The position numbers were made by a program, and so were the translations under genes. Below the pieces are notes generated by a model. That model had not been told where the DNA came from, searched no databases, and saw nothing but the letters and a program-made list of their open reading frames with translations. Shown here piece by piece: positions 23,760-32,962 of a stretch of DNA of 64,000 nt (within the stretch, counting starts at the first letter, position 1; the number at the start of each line of letters is the position of its first letter). Origin of the DNA: Shewanella fidelis ATCC BAA-318 (GTDB lineage Bacteria > Pseudomonadota > Gammaproteobacteria > Enterobacterales > Shewanellaceae); contig NZ_JADX01000005.1 of assembly GCF_000518605.1 (NCBI RefSeq), positions 248,001-312,000 of the forward strand, in the 5' to 3' direction.

Positions 23760-26700
23760 GTGAGCGTATTGTTTTTGCCTAATTCCCCGTTGCCGAAATT
23801 GTCTTTATCACGCAAAAGCTTAATTGGCCGACTGATGTTGGCGTTTGGCTTGTTGGGCTCTTTATTATTGCTATTGGTGACCTTAGGGAGCATTAGCTTA
23901 CGTGGTCTGCAAGAAGCTGATAAGTATTTATATAATCGTGCGTTACCAGCATCAGAAGCGGCTAGTCAGTTAGCGCTATCGAGCAGTGCATTAGCGGAAA
24001 ATGCTAAGCAACTTGGGCTGACAGAAGATGAGTCGCAACGTCAGCTTATTGGGCGCAAGTTATCTATAGAAAGCGCTACCATGCTGGGTGAGATTAAAAT
24101 TCTTAAGCAGTTAGAAGTTAACTTTGACTTCAGTCTTGAGCAAAGCGCATCTGAAATTATTGTTGATGTTTCCAAGTTAGGTGAGCAAGTTGGCCGCCGT
24201 ATTGCTGTCAGTCGAGATCTGCAGCAGCGAGGTCAAGCATTAGTTGATGCCGCGAACAAAAGTACTAAATTATTGCTCGCGGAGTTAGCTATTGTTGACT
24301 CTGGCATTTTATCGAAATTGAGTTTGGCATACCCAGATGCGGTTGGGGCAGAGAAAACAGCGCAATTGCTAGATACATTAATAGAGCGCGATTTAGATAC
24401 TCAAGAGCGGCTTAATCGAGCATTAAAGATAGTCCACAACATTGCTTTGATAGGGCAGATGTTTCAGTCACCAGAGCTTGAATCTGGGATATATTCACTA
24501 CTCGGTGATATAGGCAGCAGTTCGACTCAAGTTATTTACGATATCCCGTCAAATTCAGTTGCGAGTCAAGTGGCTAAAGACTCAGGATTTATCCAACAAG
24601 ATAAGTTTGCAAGGGCTGTGGGTGATGTCGAGGTTCGTTACTTATCTTCGCTAACCAGTCTAACTAAAATAATCGGCGATCCTAATCGAGCTAATGCGCT
24701 TTCACAGCAATTTAGCGTGTTGCAAAAGTTACCGGAGAGCGTAGCGCTACAGCAAGAGTATACTCAGTATAATCGAGCGCAGGAACTACAGTTGCAGCAG
24801 ATCACCGATAAGCTCGATGAGTTGAATGACATAGTGTCAACGGCAATGCAGTTTCAGCGCCTTGAAGCTGAAAACGCCAGACATGAGTATTTAAAGCAGT
24901 TGAGCTGGTCTAAAGCAGGGCTTTGGGTCACTGGTTTGCTGATGTTTTTGGTGATCTTTGTGGTGGTTTATAAAGTGATTTATAAAGGCATCGCGCTAAA
25001 GCTTGATGCCGCCACTAAGGCGCTTGCACAACTAAGTTTAGGTAATACTGCAGTCACCATTGATACCCAAGGTGATGATGAGTTGGCAGCTATGGCAAGC
25101 GCTATTAAAGCTTTCAAACAAAAAACGGACCATAACCAAAAGCTTCAAGCGGAGCTGCGTGATACTGCTGCTGAGCTATTTGAGCATAAGCAAGCGCTTG
25201 AGGTTAAAGTTGAAGAGCGAACTCAGGAACTTGCAGAAGCCAATATTCAGCTAGACAAAGAGTCTAAAGGCCATGAATTAGCTCGTGAAATGGCAGAGCA
25301 AGCTAACCAAGCTAAATCGCTATTCTTAGCAACCATGAGCCATGAGATCCGCACGCCGTTAAATGGCTTATTGGGGACATTAACCTTACTTGGCCACTCC
25401 AATTTACCTCCAGCCCAGCAGCAGATGCTTGCCTTATCCCAGTACAGCGGAACGCTACTGCAAACGGTATTGAACGATATCCTCGATTTTTCGCGACTTG
25501 AGCAGCGAAAACTTGCCAATGAACCAAGAGCAGTGGATATCAATGAACTGTTAGATCAAGTTGTGGCGATTATGCTTGCAGGGGCTGGTCTTGCGGGGCT
25601 TACTCTTAGATCAAGCCATGAAAACTTACCTAAGTGGGTATATATTGATGGCCCTAAATTACGCCAAGTACTGCTTAATCTGTTAGGTAATGCGATTAAG
25701 TTTACTCCTCAAGGTAGGGTTGAACTCATTGTGGAGGCACAGGGAAAGCAGCTGTTATTTAGGGTACAAGATACCGGTGTGGGGATTGATGCCGCGGCAA
25801 TGAAAAAGCTGTTTAAAGCTTATAGTAATGAATCGAGCAAAGGCCGAGATCGTGGTACCGGTTTGGGACTGGCGATTAGTAAGCAGCTGGTTGAGCTAAT
25901 GAACAGTGATGTGAGTAACTACTGCAATAGTCAGGTATTAGCGTCAGACGTTATGCTCAGCGATGTTGGCGTATGGGTCGAGAGTGAGGTAGGTAAGGGC
26001 AGCTGTTTTGGCTTTAGTTTACCGCTGGTGATTTGTGACTGCCCTGATATTGAGCAACAAACTCACACCAAGGTAGCGGCAGCCAAACATGTTCTCGTGA
26101 TTGAAGATAACAAAATCAATGCCATGGTTGCTCAAGGCTTTTTGGCTCACTTAGGCCACAGCTCGGAACTGGCGAAAAGCTGTGAAGCGGCGCGGTTACT
26201 TTATACGGTAGAAAAAGCGCAGCAGTTTGATGCGGTGATGCTTGATATTCAATTGGGTGATGGTTCAGGAGTTGAGTTGCTCGAGGAACTACAACAAGTG
26301 AATCAACAAGCGGGGCATCAATTAGAGATTGCCGCCTTTACTGCACAGTTACAGGCTGATGATATGCAGCATTATCAAGCTAAAGGTTTTAACTTAGTAT
26401 TGATGAAACCCCTTGATATGCAAGCCCTATCTAACTGGTTAGGGAATGCAGAGCCTTTAGCTAGTAAAGAACCTTTAGCTAGTAAAGAACCTTTAGCCAG
26501 TAAAGAACCTTTAGCCAGTAAAGAACCTTTAGCCAGTAAAGAGCCTTCTGGTATAGACGCCGATCCAGCTATACCAGCTCCACAAGTATCAAGCGTGGTT
26601 CAAGAATCACCAACACTATTAGATATTGGCCAACTTGAACAAGATTTGAATTACCTCGGCTTAGAGACAGTAAAAGAGCTCGCAGCTATTTTTGAACAAA

Positions 26701-26939
26701 GCAGTGAGGTGCACTTTACAGGGCTGATGCAGGCAGATGCTGATGTGAAGCATATTTTGCATGCACTAAAAGGCAGTTGCGCTAATATTGGCCTGCATGC
26801 CTTGTCATTAAAATGCAAACAGCTTGAATTAAAGGGCTTAACTCAAAGCGAATATCAAACGCAAGAGCAGCAAGCATTAAGCGCACTAAGAAAAGACTCA
26901 ATTGCGGCGTTACAATTGTGGATTAGCCAGCAAGATTAG
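23760..26939 (+). CDS. Hybrid sensor kinase TorS with repeat-expanded linker
   Basis: The 1059-residue unorthodox kinase is read from a GTG. It has a first transmembrane helix (about 27-50), a helical periplasmic sensor (55-380), a second helix (about 387-408), HAMP, coiled coil (455-515), H-box ATMSHEIRTPLNG with H528, ATPase boxes, a receiver with D829 (FDAVMLDIQL) and a C-terminal HPt domain with H1001 (ILHALKGSC). Two oddities stand out. An insertion of about 20 residues (NSDVSNYCNSQVLASDVMLS) splits the usual junction between GTGLGLAISKQLVELM and WVESEVGKGS. A run of EPLASK repeats (26451-26546) lies between receiver and HPt. The function is TMAO-dependent phosphorelay to TorR. Confidence 0.93.
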   Translation: MSVLFLPNSPLPKLSLSRKSLIGRLMLAFGLLGSLLLLLVTLGSISLRGLQEADKYLYNRALPASEAASQLALSSSALAENAKQLGLTEDESQRQLIGRKLSIESATMLGEIKILKQLEVNFDFSLEQSASEIIVDVSKLGEQVGRRIAVSRDLQQRGQALVDAANKSTKLLLAELAIVDSGILSKLSLAYPDAVGAEKTAQLLDTLIERDLDTQERLNRALKIVHNIALIGQMFQSPELESGIYSLLGDIGSSSTQVIYDIPSNSVASQVAKDSGFIQQDKFARAVGDVEVRYLSSLTSLTKIIGDPNRANALSQQFSVLQKLPESVALQQEYTQYNRAQELQLQQITDKLDELNDIVSTAMQFQRLEAENARHEYLKQLSWSKAGLWVTGLLMFLVIFVVVYKVIYKGIALKLDAATKALAQLSLGNTAVTIDTQGDDELAAMASAIKAFKQKTDHNQKLQAELRDTAAELFEHKQALEVKVEERTQELAEANIQLDKESKGHELAREMAEQANQAKSLFLATMSHEIRTPLNGLLGTLTLLGHSNLPPAQQQMLALSQYSGTLLQTVLNDILDFSRLEQRKLANEPRAVDINELLDQVVAIMLAGAGLAGLTLRSSHENLPKWVYIDGPKLRQVLLNLLGNAIKFTPQGRVELIVEAQGKQLLFRVQDTGVGIDAAAMKKLFKAYSNESSKGRDRGTGLGLAISKQLVELMNSDVSNYCNSQVLASDVMLSDVGVWVESEVGKGSCFGFSLPLVICDCPDIEQQTHTKVAAAKHVLVIEDNKINAMVAQGFLAHLGHSSELAKSCEAARLLYTVEKAQQFDAVMLDIQLGDGSGVELLEELQQVNQQAGHQLEIAAFTAQLQADDMQHYQAKGFNLVLMKPLDMQALSNWLGNAEPLASKEPLASKEPLASKEPLASKEPLASKEPSGIDADPAIPAPQVSSVVQESPTLLDIGQLEQDLNYLGLETVKELAAIFEQSSEVHFTGLMQADADVKHILHALKGSCANIGLHALSLKCKQLELKGLTQSEYQTQEQQALSALRKDSIAALQLWISQQD
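26451..26546 (+). repeat. 18-bp tandem repeat, five units plus a part, in torS
   Basis: The unit is GAACCTTTAGCCAGTAAA (first units have GAGCCT or TAGCTAG variants), at 26451, 26469, 26487, 26505 and 26523, with a partial GAGCCT at 26541. It encodes EPLASK five times in the receiver-HPt linker. Its core AGCCAGTAAA also occurs in the 18-bp units at 18907-18978, read there in another frame. Confidence 0.95.
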
Positions 26940-26972
26940 CCGCTTTAAAGCGAAACAAACTTTTAAAGCGGC
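26939..26972. terminator. Bidirectional terminator between torS and the pilin gene
   Basis: GCCGCTTTAAA (26939-26949) pairs with TTTAAAGCGGC (26962-26972). It lies between convergent genes. Confidence 0.7.
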
Positions 26973-27002
26973 CGATTTGCGTATTTATTTGAACTCAGTT
27001 AG

Positions 27003-27542
27003 CTAGCAACCTGTATCGATATCGGTGATTGTGGGTGTACCAGCAGTTTGCCAATGGTAGTTAAAATAGCAGTTAGTTGCTTTAACTTGGCTTGCTGTCG
27101 GCTGAGCAATATCTAAGATACTTTTAGGCGCTGCAGCAACTGCGTAGCTGCCGTTTTCTACATAAATGCGGTAGCGCCAATCATTGACATCCAGTCCAGC
27201 TGCTTTAAATATTTCTGGCGGTGTCGCATAGCCTGCATTAAATCCTGTTCCGGTTGCCGTTGCAGCCCATGGCTGATGATTACTGCCAGTGATCTCCGAG
27301 AAAGTCACCACATCGGTTAGGTTGTTTCCAGAAGTAAGTGTTTTAGATTTAAAAAGTGATACTGAAGATTTTATCGAGCCTACAGCGCTTTTGATTGCAG
27401 CGCGGTTAGCATCTGACTTTAAGTTAATAAATTTGGGGGCTGCGATGACAGCCAAAACCCCTAATACAATGATGACTACAACAAGCTCTATTAGAGTAAA
27501 GCCTGCATTTTTTGTAGATTTTGAATTATGTTGAATGTTCAT
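27003..27542 (-). CDS. Type IV (MSHA-like) prepilin between torS and torD
   Basis: The 179-residue prepilin has leader MNIQHNSKSTKNAG followed by the processing motif FTLIELVVVIIVLGVLAVIA, with Glu at mature position 5. The variable C-terminal part holds a CYFNYHW...DTGC cysteine pair typical of the D-region disulfide loop. It should be cut and methylated by PilD and built into a pilus or pseudopilus. No assembly genes are nearby, and it interrupts the otherwise tight tor cluster. Two paralogous pilins lie at 55088-56270. Confidence 0.88.
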   Translation of the reverse strand: MNIQHNSKSTKNAGFTLIELVVVIIVLGVLAVIAAPKFINLKSDANRAAIKSAVGSIKSSVSLFKSKTLTSGNNLTDVVTFSEITGSNHQPWAATATGTGFNAGYATPPEIFKAAGLDVNDWRYRIYVENGSYAVAAAPKSILDIAQPTASQVKATNCYFNYHWQTAGTPTITDIDTGC

Positions 27543-27617
27543 AGGAGCTGACCTAAGTGTTATCGGGGAGGGGAAACTGTTGTATAAACGCGATATTGGT
27601 TATCGCTCTAAAACAAA

Positions 27618-27650
27618 AAATGCCGACTAAGATAATCATAGTCGGCATTT
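27618..27650 (-). terminator. Terminator of torECAD
   Basis: AAATGCCGACTA (27618-27629) pairs with TAGTCGGCATTT (27639-27650). A TTTTTTGTTT tract follows on the - strand. It separates torD from the pilin gene. Confidence 0.92.
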
Positions 27651-27668
27651 CTTATTGATGCATGCTGC

Positions 27669-28334
27669 TTAGTTAAGCTCTGACTCAAGCCACTCAGCGT
27701 CAGACTTCACCCAAGCGTGAGTGAGGCGAACTAAGGCTTGGTAAAAGTTACCCGTATCAACCTCAGTCACTTTGGTCACAAAATTGCCAAGCCAGTTAGC
27801 TAAGTTAGCGTTAATAAAGCTGAGCTGCTCGGTTTCATCGCTATGAGTACAAAGGTGAGCAACATAGGCCAAGATCACTGCAATGTGATCAGCAGGCTCA
27901 GGAAACTCACTTTGTACTTGCAGCTGACTCTGTTTTAAAAACTGAGTCATCTGCTGATGCTGTTCACCAAAGAGCAGTGGTTCATCACCTTTCTTAGCAG
28001 GCTTATCACTTAAGTAAAGGCTTGCGTATGGTGATGCGCTGTATTTAGTGCCGACTAAGAACAGACCGCAATAATCAGCGGCAAGCTCTAATAAAGCTTT
28101 ATCAGTGTTAAGCTTTGCAAGCTCAGCGACTAATACATCTACGTCAGCTTTAAATTCAGCCTCGCTACCCAGTTGCGCCCAAAATTGTTTGGCTTGATCA
28201 CTGGTTAAATCGTGTAGCGTTTTATGATCAATTTCTTTGGCAAATAATGACGAAAGTAATTGATAAATCGTACTTCTAACCTGATCTACTGGGTTAACTT
28301 CAACTGTCTCTGTGTTCACAGCATCTTTTATCAT
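27669..28334 (-). CDS. TorD chaperone of TMAO reductase
   Basis: The 221-residue all-helical chaperone belongs to the TorD/DmsD family, seen in [16 protein letters not shown], the central [19 protein letters not shown] and the [17 protein letters not shown] signature. It binds the Tat signal peptide of TorA and holds the apo-enzyme ready for molybdenum cofactor insertion. Its start overlaps the end of torA by 4 bases (ATGA), fitting translational coupling in torECAD. Confidence 0.93.
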   Translation of the reverse strand: MIKDAVNTETVEVNPVDQVRSTIYQLLSSLFAKEIDHKTLHDLTSDQAKQFWAQLGSEAEFKADVDVLVAELAKLNTDKALLELAADYCGLFLVGTKYSASPYASLYLSDKPAKKGDEPLLFGEQHQQMTQFLKQSQLQVQSEFPEPADHIAVILAYVAHLCTHSDETEQLSFINANLANWLGNFVTKVTEVDTGNFYQALVRLTHAWVKSDAEWLESELN

Positions 28335-30823
28335 AATGCAATCTCAACCGGGCCGCTAAATGAACTTACTGCAGGTACTTTACCCTGATACTTTTCGTAG
28401 TCAACAAGGCAAGTATAAGCAGAACAAGCCTGTGCAAGTTTAGAGGTACCAATGTCCATAGTTAAGGTATTTGGATCACCATAACTACAGATTGCACCAA
28501 TTTTTGCACCGCCTTCTTTGCTACCATCTTCGCCAACAGGACCGTACCAAGCACCTTCTTGGATACGGATAACCCCTTGTGGGAATTTATCTGATACCAC
28601 AGCACCTGCTAACAGCTGACCACGGTCGTTAAATACGCGTACAACGTCACCTGATTTAATGCCACGTTTTTTAGCATCTTCAGGGTTGAGGTATACAGGC
28701 TCACGACCATTTACCGTGTAAGTTTCACGGAACTCTTCCGATTCACACATTTGTGAATGCAAACGCTTATCTGGGTGGCAAGACTGCATCCAAATTGGGT
28801 GCTTGTCTGAACCTGGTCCACCATGACTACGCTCTGCTTTTTCCATCCAAGTTGGGTGGCCTGGGCAGTCATCATATTCGTAGTGAGCAATCTTACGGCT
28901 GTAGATCTCAATCAAACCAGAAGGCGTACCAAGTGGGTTGATCTCTGGATCATCTCTGAATGCCGCATGACGAACCCAAGGCTTACCTTCACCAAAGTAA
29001 ACGTAACCCGCTTTCCAGAATTCATCGAACTCAGGCATTTCAAATTGGCCAGCGTTAGCAGCTTTACAGTCGTTGTATAGCTTCACTAACCAGTCACGCT
29101 CTGTCATGCCGCGAGTGTATTCTTTCTCTTTGCCAAGTAGTGCTGCAAAGCGAGTAAAGATCTCGAAGTCTGACAAGCTTTCATACAATGGCTCAACCAT
29201 TTTCTGCATCGCTAACAAACCACGGTTAGCATAGGCACCATAGATGTCAATGTCGTTACGCTCGAACGTCGTACATGCAGGTAATACGATGTCAGAGAAG
29301 CGACAAGTCGCCGTCCAGTTCATATCGATAGACACGATGCACTCAAGCTTATGGAACGCTTTTTTCATGCGGTTACGGTCTTGGTGATGGTTCCATGGGT
29401 TGTTGCCCGAGAATACCATCATCTTAATGTCTGGATAGGTAACTTTAGTGCCGTTTGAGTCAATGGTTTTACCTGGCTCAAGGATTGCGTCAATCCAGCG
29501 CGCAACCGGGATCGTGTTGCTTGCACCTTTAAAGTCGTTACTATCAAAAATTGGCTTTTGGCCTTCGTCAAGGTTACGTGGGAACGCACCTGGCGCTGCA
29601 GCTCCTGAAGACGGTACACCAATACTTGAGTAGTGGTGACCATAGCTAATACCGCCGCCCGGTAGACCAATTTGGCCAATCATGGTTGCAAGTACAGCTG
29701 CCATCCAATAAGGCTGCTCACCATGTTGCTGACGCTGAATACACCAGCCCATCAACATTTGTGTGCGATCTTTAGTCATAACCTTAGCAAGATCACGGAT
29801 GATTTCAGCTGAAACACCAGTGATTTTAGCGGCCCATTCAGGTGTTTTCTCAACACCGTCAGTTTGACCTTTGATGTAAGGTAAGAACTTGTCGAAACCT
29901 AAACTATAACCTTCGATAAATTTAGTATCATGAAGGTTCTTTTCTACCATTTCGTGAGCAATACCTAGCATTAGCGCTACGTCGGTTTGCGGATTAATGT
30001 AAAGTTGCTCACAACCTAGGTATTGCTGTGTTTTCGTGACGACAGGATCGATGCTGATCACACGAATTTCGCCTTTGGCTACTTTCTCTTTTAATTGAGC
30101 AAGGTAAGCGTAAGACTCGTGTGTTTCTGCGTTCCAGCCGACTTGTAGGTTCTTGTACGGATCATTTGACCATAAAATAATGGTTTTAGAATGTTCCAGA
30201 ATTAACGACCAAGAAGTACCTTGAGCGTAAACTTCGGTAGAACCTAAGATGTAAGGCAAAATCGTTTGCCCTGCACCAGTTGAGTAGTCGCCAACTTTTT
30301 TCACAAAGTTACCGTGCATGCCTACAGCGCGTTGCATGTGGCTAGTACTTGAGTGCAACTGACCTGTTGCACGCCAACCTGTTTGCCCTGCGTGTAGACC
30401 TGATGGACCGTATTTAGTTTGGATCTCATCAAGTGAATCTTTAAATAGGCGCAGTGCCTTATCCCATGTCACACGTACAAAGCGGAAGTCACCGCGTTGA
30501 GTGGTATCGCTTTGGTGACCTTTTAATAGAAAGTCTAAGCGAACCATTGGGTAACGAACGCGTGATGGGTTATAAACTAAGCCTTTAATACCGTTGATCA
30601 TATCCGTTGGATACATATCAGTGTCAAAAGGCTTAACCTCTGAAATCACGCCATTTTTACGCTTCATTTTGAACGCACCGAAGTGCGAACCTGTAGTTAA
30701 CCAGCCATCAGATGCGTCAGCACCAGATGCCGCTAACGCGTTTAATGGCGCAAGTACCGATGAGCCGCTCAGTACGACATAAGATGTTCCTACTAAGCCT
30801 TTTAGAAAGTCTCTTCTGTTCAT
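28331..30823 (-). CDS. Trimethylamine N-oxide reductase TorA
   Basis: The 830-residue periplasmic molybdoenzyme has a twin-arginine signal ([12 protein letters not shown] to LNALAASG). The DMSO-reductase fold is seen in [41 protein letters not shown] (Mo-bis-MGD binding region with the TSWSL serine ligand) and [20 protein letters not shown]. It reduces TMAO to trimethylamine with electrons from TorC. Its length and layout are normal. It overlaps torD and follows torC by 14 bases, so it is the catalytic heart of torECAD. Confidence 0.96.
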   Translation of the reverse strand: MNRRDFLKGLVGTSYVVLSGSSVLAPLNALAASGADASDGWLTTGSHFGAFKMKRKNGVISEVKPFDTDMYPTDMINGIKGLVYNPSRVRYPMVRLDFLLKGHQSDTTQRGDFRFVRVTWDKALRLFKDSLDEIQTKYGPSGLHAGQTGWRATGQLHSSTSHMQRAVGMHGNFVKKVGDYSTGAGQTILPYILGSTEVYAQGTSWSLILEHSKTIILWSNDPYKNLQVGWNAETHESYAYLAQLKEKVAKGEIRVISIDPVVTKTQQYLGCEQLYINPQTDVALMLGIAHEMVEKNLHDTKFIEGYSLGFDKFLPYIKGQTDGVEKTPEWAAKITGVSAEIIRDLAKVMTKDRTQMLMGWCIQRQQHGEQPYWMAAVLATMIGQIGLPGGGISYGHHYSSIGVPSSGAAAPGAFPRNLDEGQKPIFDSNDFKGASNTIPVARWIDAILEPGKTIDSNGTKVTYPDIKMMVFSGNNPWNHHQDRNRMKKAFHKLECIVSIDMNWTATCRFSDIVLPACTTFERNDIDIYGAYANRGLLAMQKMVEPLYESLSDFEIFTRFAALLGKEKEYTRGMTERDWLVKLYNDCKAANAGQFEMPEFDEFWKAGYVYFGEGKPWVRHAAFRDDPEINPLGTPSGLIEIYSRKIAHYEYDDCPGHPTWMEKAERSHGGPGSDKHPIWMQSCHPDKRLHSQMCESEEFRETYTVNGREPVYLNPEDAKKRGIKSGDVVRVFNDRGQLLAGAVVSDKFPQGVIRIQEGAWYGPVGEDGSKEGGAKIGAICSYGDPNTLTMDIGTSKLAQACSAYTCLVDYEKYQGKVPAVSSFSGPVEIAL

Positions 30824-30837
30824 TACGCTATGTCCTA

Positions 30838-32016
30838 TTAGTGAGCTGACTTATCGAAAGTTGATGAATGCTCTTGTAAATACTTTTGCACCAAAGCCTG
30901 TGTATCTTGATCCATGTTGACGAATGCGATCATGCCTTGGAACATACCTGGCCATGTGTTGGCATCAAAGTGCGCTTCAGCTGGCTGAGTGTGACATACG
31001 CTACAAGCTGTGCTGTATGTGCTACGAGCATAGTCCCATAGTGGTTGCAGATCAGTTAGCAAGTAGTCTGTATCTGTCCAGATATCTGCTTCAACACGTT
31101 GCCATTTTAGGCCTGTCATTGGATCTTCTTTCTCTTCGAAAGTCTTTATCACACCTTCTTCAAGTGCTGCATCTTTAGAAAGTTGAGCTGAAAGAATGTT
31201 TAAGCCAAAGTCATAGTAGATCACGCGACCAGCACCGATTTTCTTTCTCCAACCAGTGATACCAATCTTAGCTCGAGTGCCTTTTACTTCTAGCACTTTC
31301 ACTTTAGTTGCAATGTTAAGTGTACCCGCTTCAACATCAGTTTTTTCGTTGAAGAATAAAGGCTTAGTTAGTGCTGTGAAGTAAGTTTGACCCACTTGTA
31401 CACCGCTAACTCCACGGCCTACTTCTGCAATCAGTTCTGGTGCACGGGCGGTGCCCATTTCTGGTAGCTTGTGTGCAATACCTTTGTGGCAATCAACACA
31501 GCTTTGGTCTAATTCTGCTGCACGCTTCATTTGCTTAACGGCTAGTTTAGACATGCTGTCCCAGTCCATAGACTCATATTGGTGACAGTTTTTACATGCT
31601 GCTGATTTATCACGGTCAAAACGTTTCCATTCACGGCTTGCCATTTCAAGACGCTTAGCTTCAAACTTCTCTGGCGTGTTGACGGTATTGAATAACCAAC
31701 CGTATACGTCGTGAGAAGCTTCTAATTTACGCGCAATTTTACGGCCATAGTCATGTGGTACGTGACAGTCTGGACATGTTGCACGAACACCTGAGTGGTT
31801 TGAAAAGTGCACTGTTTGCTGTAGCTCCTGGTAAGGCTTGCTTTCCATGCTGTGACAGCTAATACAGAACTCTTCTGTGTTAGTCGCTTCAAGTGCTGTG
31901 TTAAAACCGCCCCAGAAGATAATACCCATTAGAAAAGCAGATACACTGACACTTCCTAAGGTTAAGTATTTAGCTGGTTTAGTTAGTGTGCGCCAGATGT
32001 TAAGTAACCATCTCAT
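30838..32016 (-). CDS. Pentaheme cytochrome TorC
   Basis: The 392-residue membrane-anchored c-type cytochrome has an N-terminal uncleaved helix (about 15-38) of the NapC/NirT type and five CxxCH sites: CISCH, CPDCH, CKNCH, CVDCH and, in the C-terminal domain, CSVCH. This is the TorC layout, in which the C-terminal heme domain passes electrons to TorA and apo-TorC can restrain TorS. It takes electrons from menaquinol. It is second in torECAD, after the small torE gene. Confidence 0.96.
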   Translation of the reverse strand: MRWLLNIWRTLTKPAKYLTLGSVSVSAFLMGIIFWGGFNTALEATNTEEFCISCHSMESKPYQELQQTVHFSNHSGVRATCPDCHVPHDYGRKIARKLEASHDVYGWLFNTVNTPEKFEAKRLEMASREWKRFDRDKSAACKNCHQYESMDWDSMSKLAVKQMKRAAELDQSCVDCHKGIAHKLPEMGTARAPELIAEVGRGVSGVQVGQTYFTALTKPLFFNEKTDVEAGTLNIATKVKVLEVKGTRAKIGITGWRKKIGAGRVIYYDFGLNILSAQLSKDAALEEGVIKTFEEKEDPMTGLKWQRVEADIWTDTDYLLTDLQPLWDYARSTYSTACSVCHTQPAEAHFDANTWPGMFQGMIAFVNMDQDTQALVQKYLQEHSSTFDKSAH

Positions 32017-32055
32017 AACGGCATCCTCGTAATAAATTTTAAAATGTAATTGAAA

Positions 32056-32226
32056 TTAGTGAGACGCAACGCCACTAAATGTAAGCGATATCCAAATGAT
32101 TAAACCGTATACGCTGACAAACGTAGCGGCTAATGCTGGAAATAGAATGAAGATGATAAAGCCTACAGCTTTAAGCTCATCTTTTTTGGTGCGAACCTGT
32201 TCTTTTGGGGGACATTGCTCAGTCAT
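32056..32226 (-). CDS. TorE, small membrane protein of the tor operon
   Basis: The 56-residue product has cytoplasmic MTEQCPPKEQVRTKKDELKA, then one long hydrophobic segment (VGFIIFILFPALAATFVSVY and GLIIWISLTF) and a short tail. It is related to the NapE/TorE family. Start ATG at 32226 is preceded by GGAG. It lies 39 bases ahead of torC, which gives the torECAD order known from Shewanella. The role of TorE is not settled. Confidence 0.88.
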   Translation of the reverse strand: MTEQCPPKEQVRTKKDELKAVGFIIFILFPALAATFVSVYGLIIWISLTFSGVASH

Positions 32227-32325
32227 AGCTGTGTGCTCCGGCTAATCGATACTTTTTGATTAAGGTAAGTATAGTTAGTGAATGTGAATAGTGATGAGGG
32301 CATCAATGAATGAGATAAGACAACT

Positions 32326-32341
32326 TATGACAAAATATGAA
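32326..32341 (-). promoter_or_regulatory. Tor box upstream of torE
   Basis: On the - strand the sequence is TTCATA-TTTT-GTCATA, one mismatch from TTCATA-N4-TTCATA. It lies about 100-115 bases upstream of the torE start, the expected place for TorR activation of torECAD. Confidence 0.7.
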
Positions 32342-32507
32342 TGGATTTCTCATCGTGTTTTTAGACTGAAACTTATATCAGCTTTAGCTATATTTTTAAA
32401 TACTAAACAATGATTTGATTATGAAAGTCATAGAATAACTTCGATAAGTTAAACTTTAATGACTCTCATGTTGGCAGGAAGAAGCAGATAGATAGGGGGC
32501 TGAAAGA

Positions 32508-32882
32508 TTACTTTGAAACAAGTATATAAGTGATAAAACCAATCCAGCTTAATGTGAGTAATCCCCATGGCAGGTATGGGCTGGATGCTCTTTCCTCTAT
32601 ATTTCTGTGGTCTTGAGCAGCAATATTGGCCTCGCGAGCTTTGGCCTTAGATTCCTGTTTACGTGCTTTATCACGTTCTCTTGCTTTGCCTTTTTGCAAT
32701 TTTTTATATTCAGCAATGCCTTTCTCAATACCTTGGGCGATCAGTTTAGTTTGCTCTTTGGTTTGATTGGGTTTTTGAGTAGCTTTTGCCATTTTCATTG
32801 CTTCCGCTTTGGTTTCATCGGAAATTGGCTGTTTAGCAGCTGCGCTTTGAGTAGCGACTTTTTTATTACTACGAGTTGCCAT
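32508..32882 (-). CDS. DUF2956 family protein
   Basis: The 124-residue protein has a Lys/Ala-rich, strongly charged body (about 1-100) holding the family block KATQKPNQTKEQTKLIAQGI and a C-terminal membrane helix (LPWGLLTLSWIGFITYILV). It is a tail-anchored-like protein known from Shewanella and Vibrio, with no established role. It stands alone between torE and hutW. Confidence 0.82.
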   Translation of the reverse strand: MATRSNKKVATQSAAAKQPISDETKAEAMKMAKATQKPNQTKEQTKLIAQGIEKGIAEYKKLQKGKARERDKARKQESKAKAREANIAAQDHRNIEERASSPYLPWGLLTLSWIGFITYILVSK

Positions 32883-32962
32883 CGACTTTAATTGTTAACT
32901 AAGAATAAGCGCACTATATCAGCTCTACTAAGCGTTGTGCAGTGCGCATCTCTGGGTCATGG

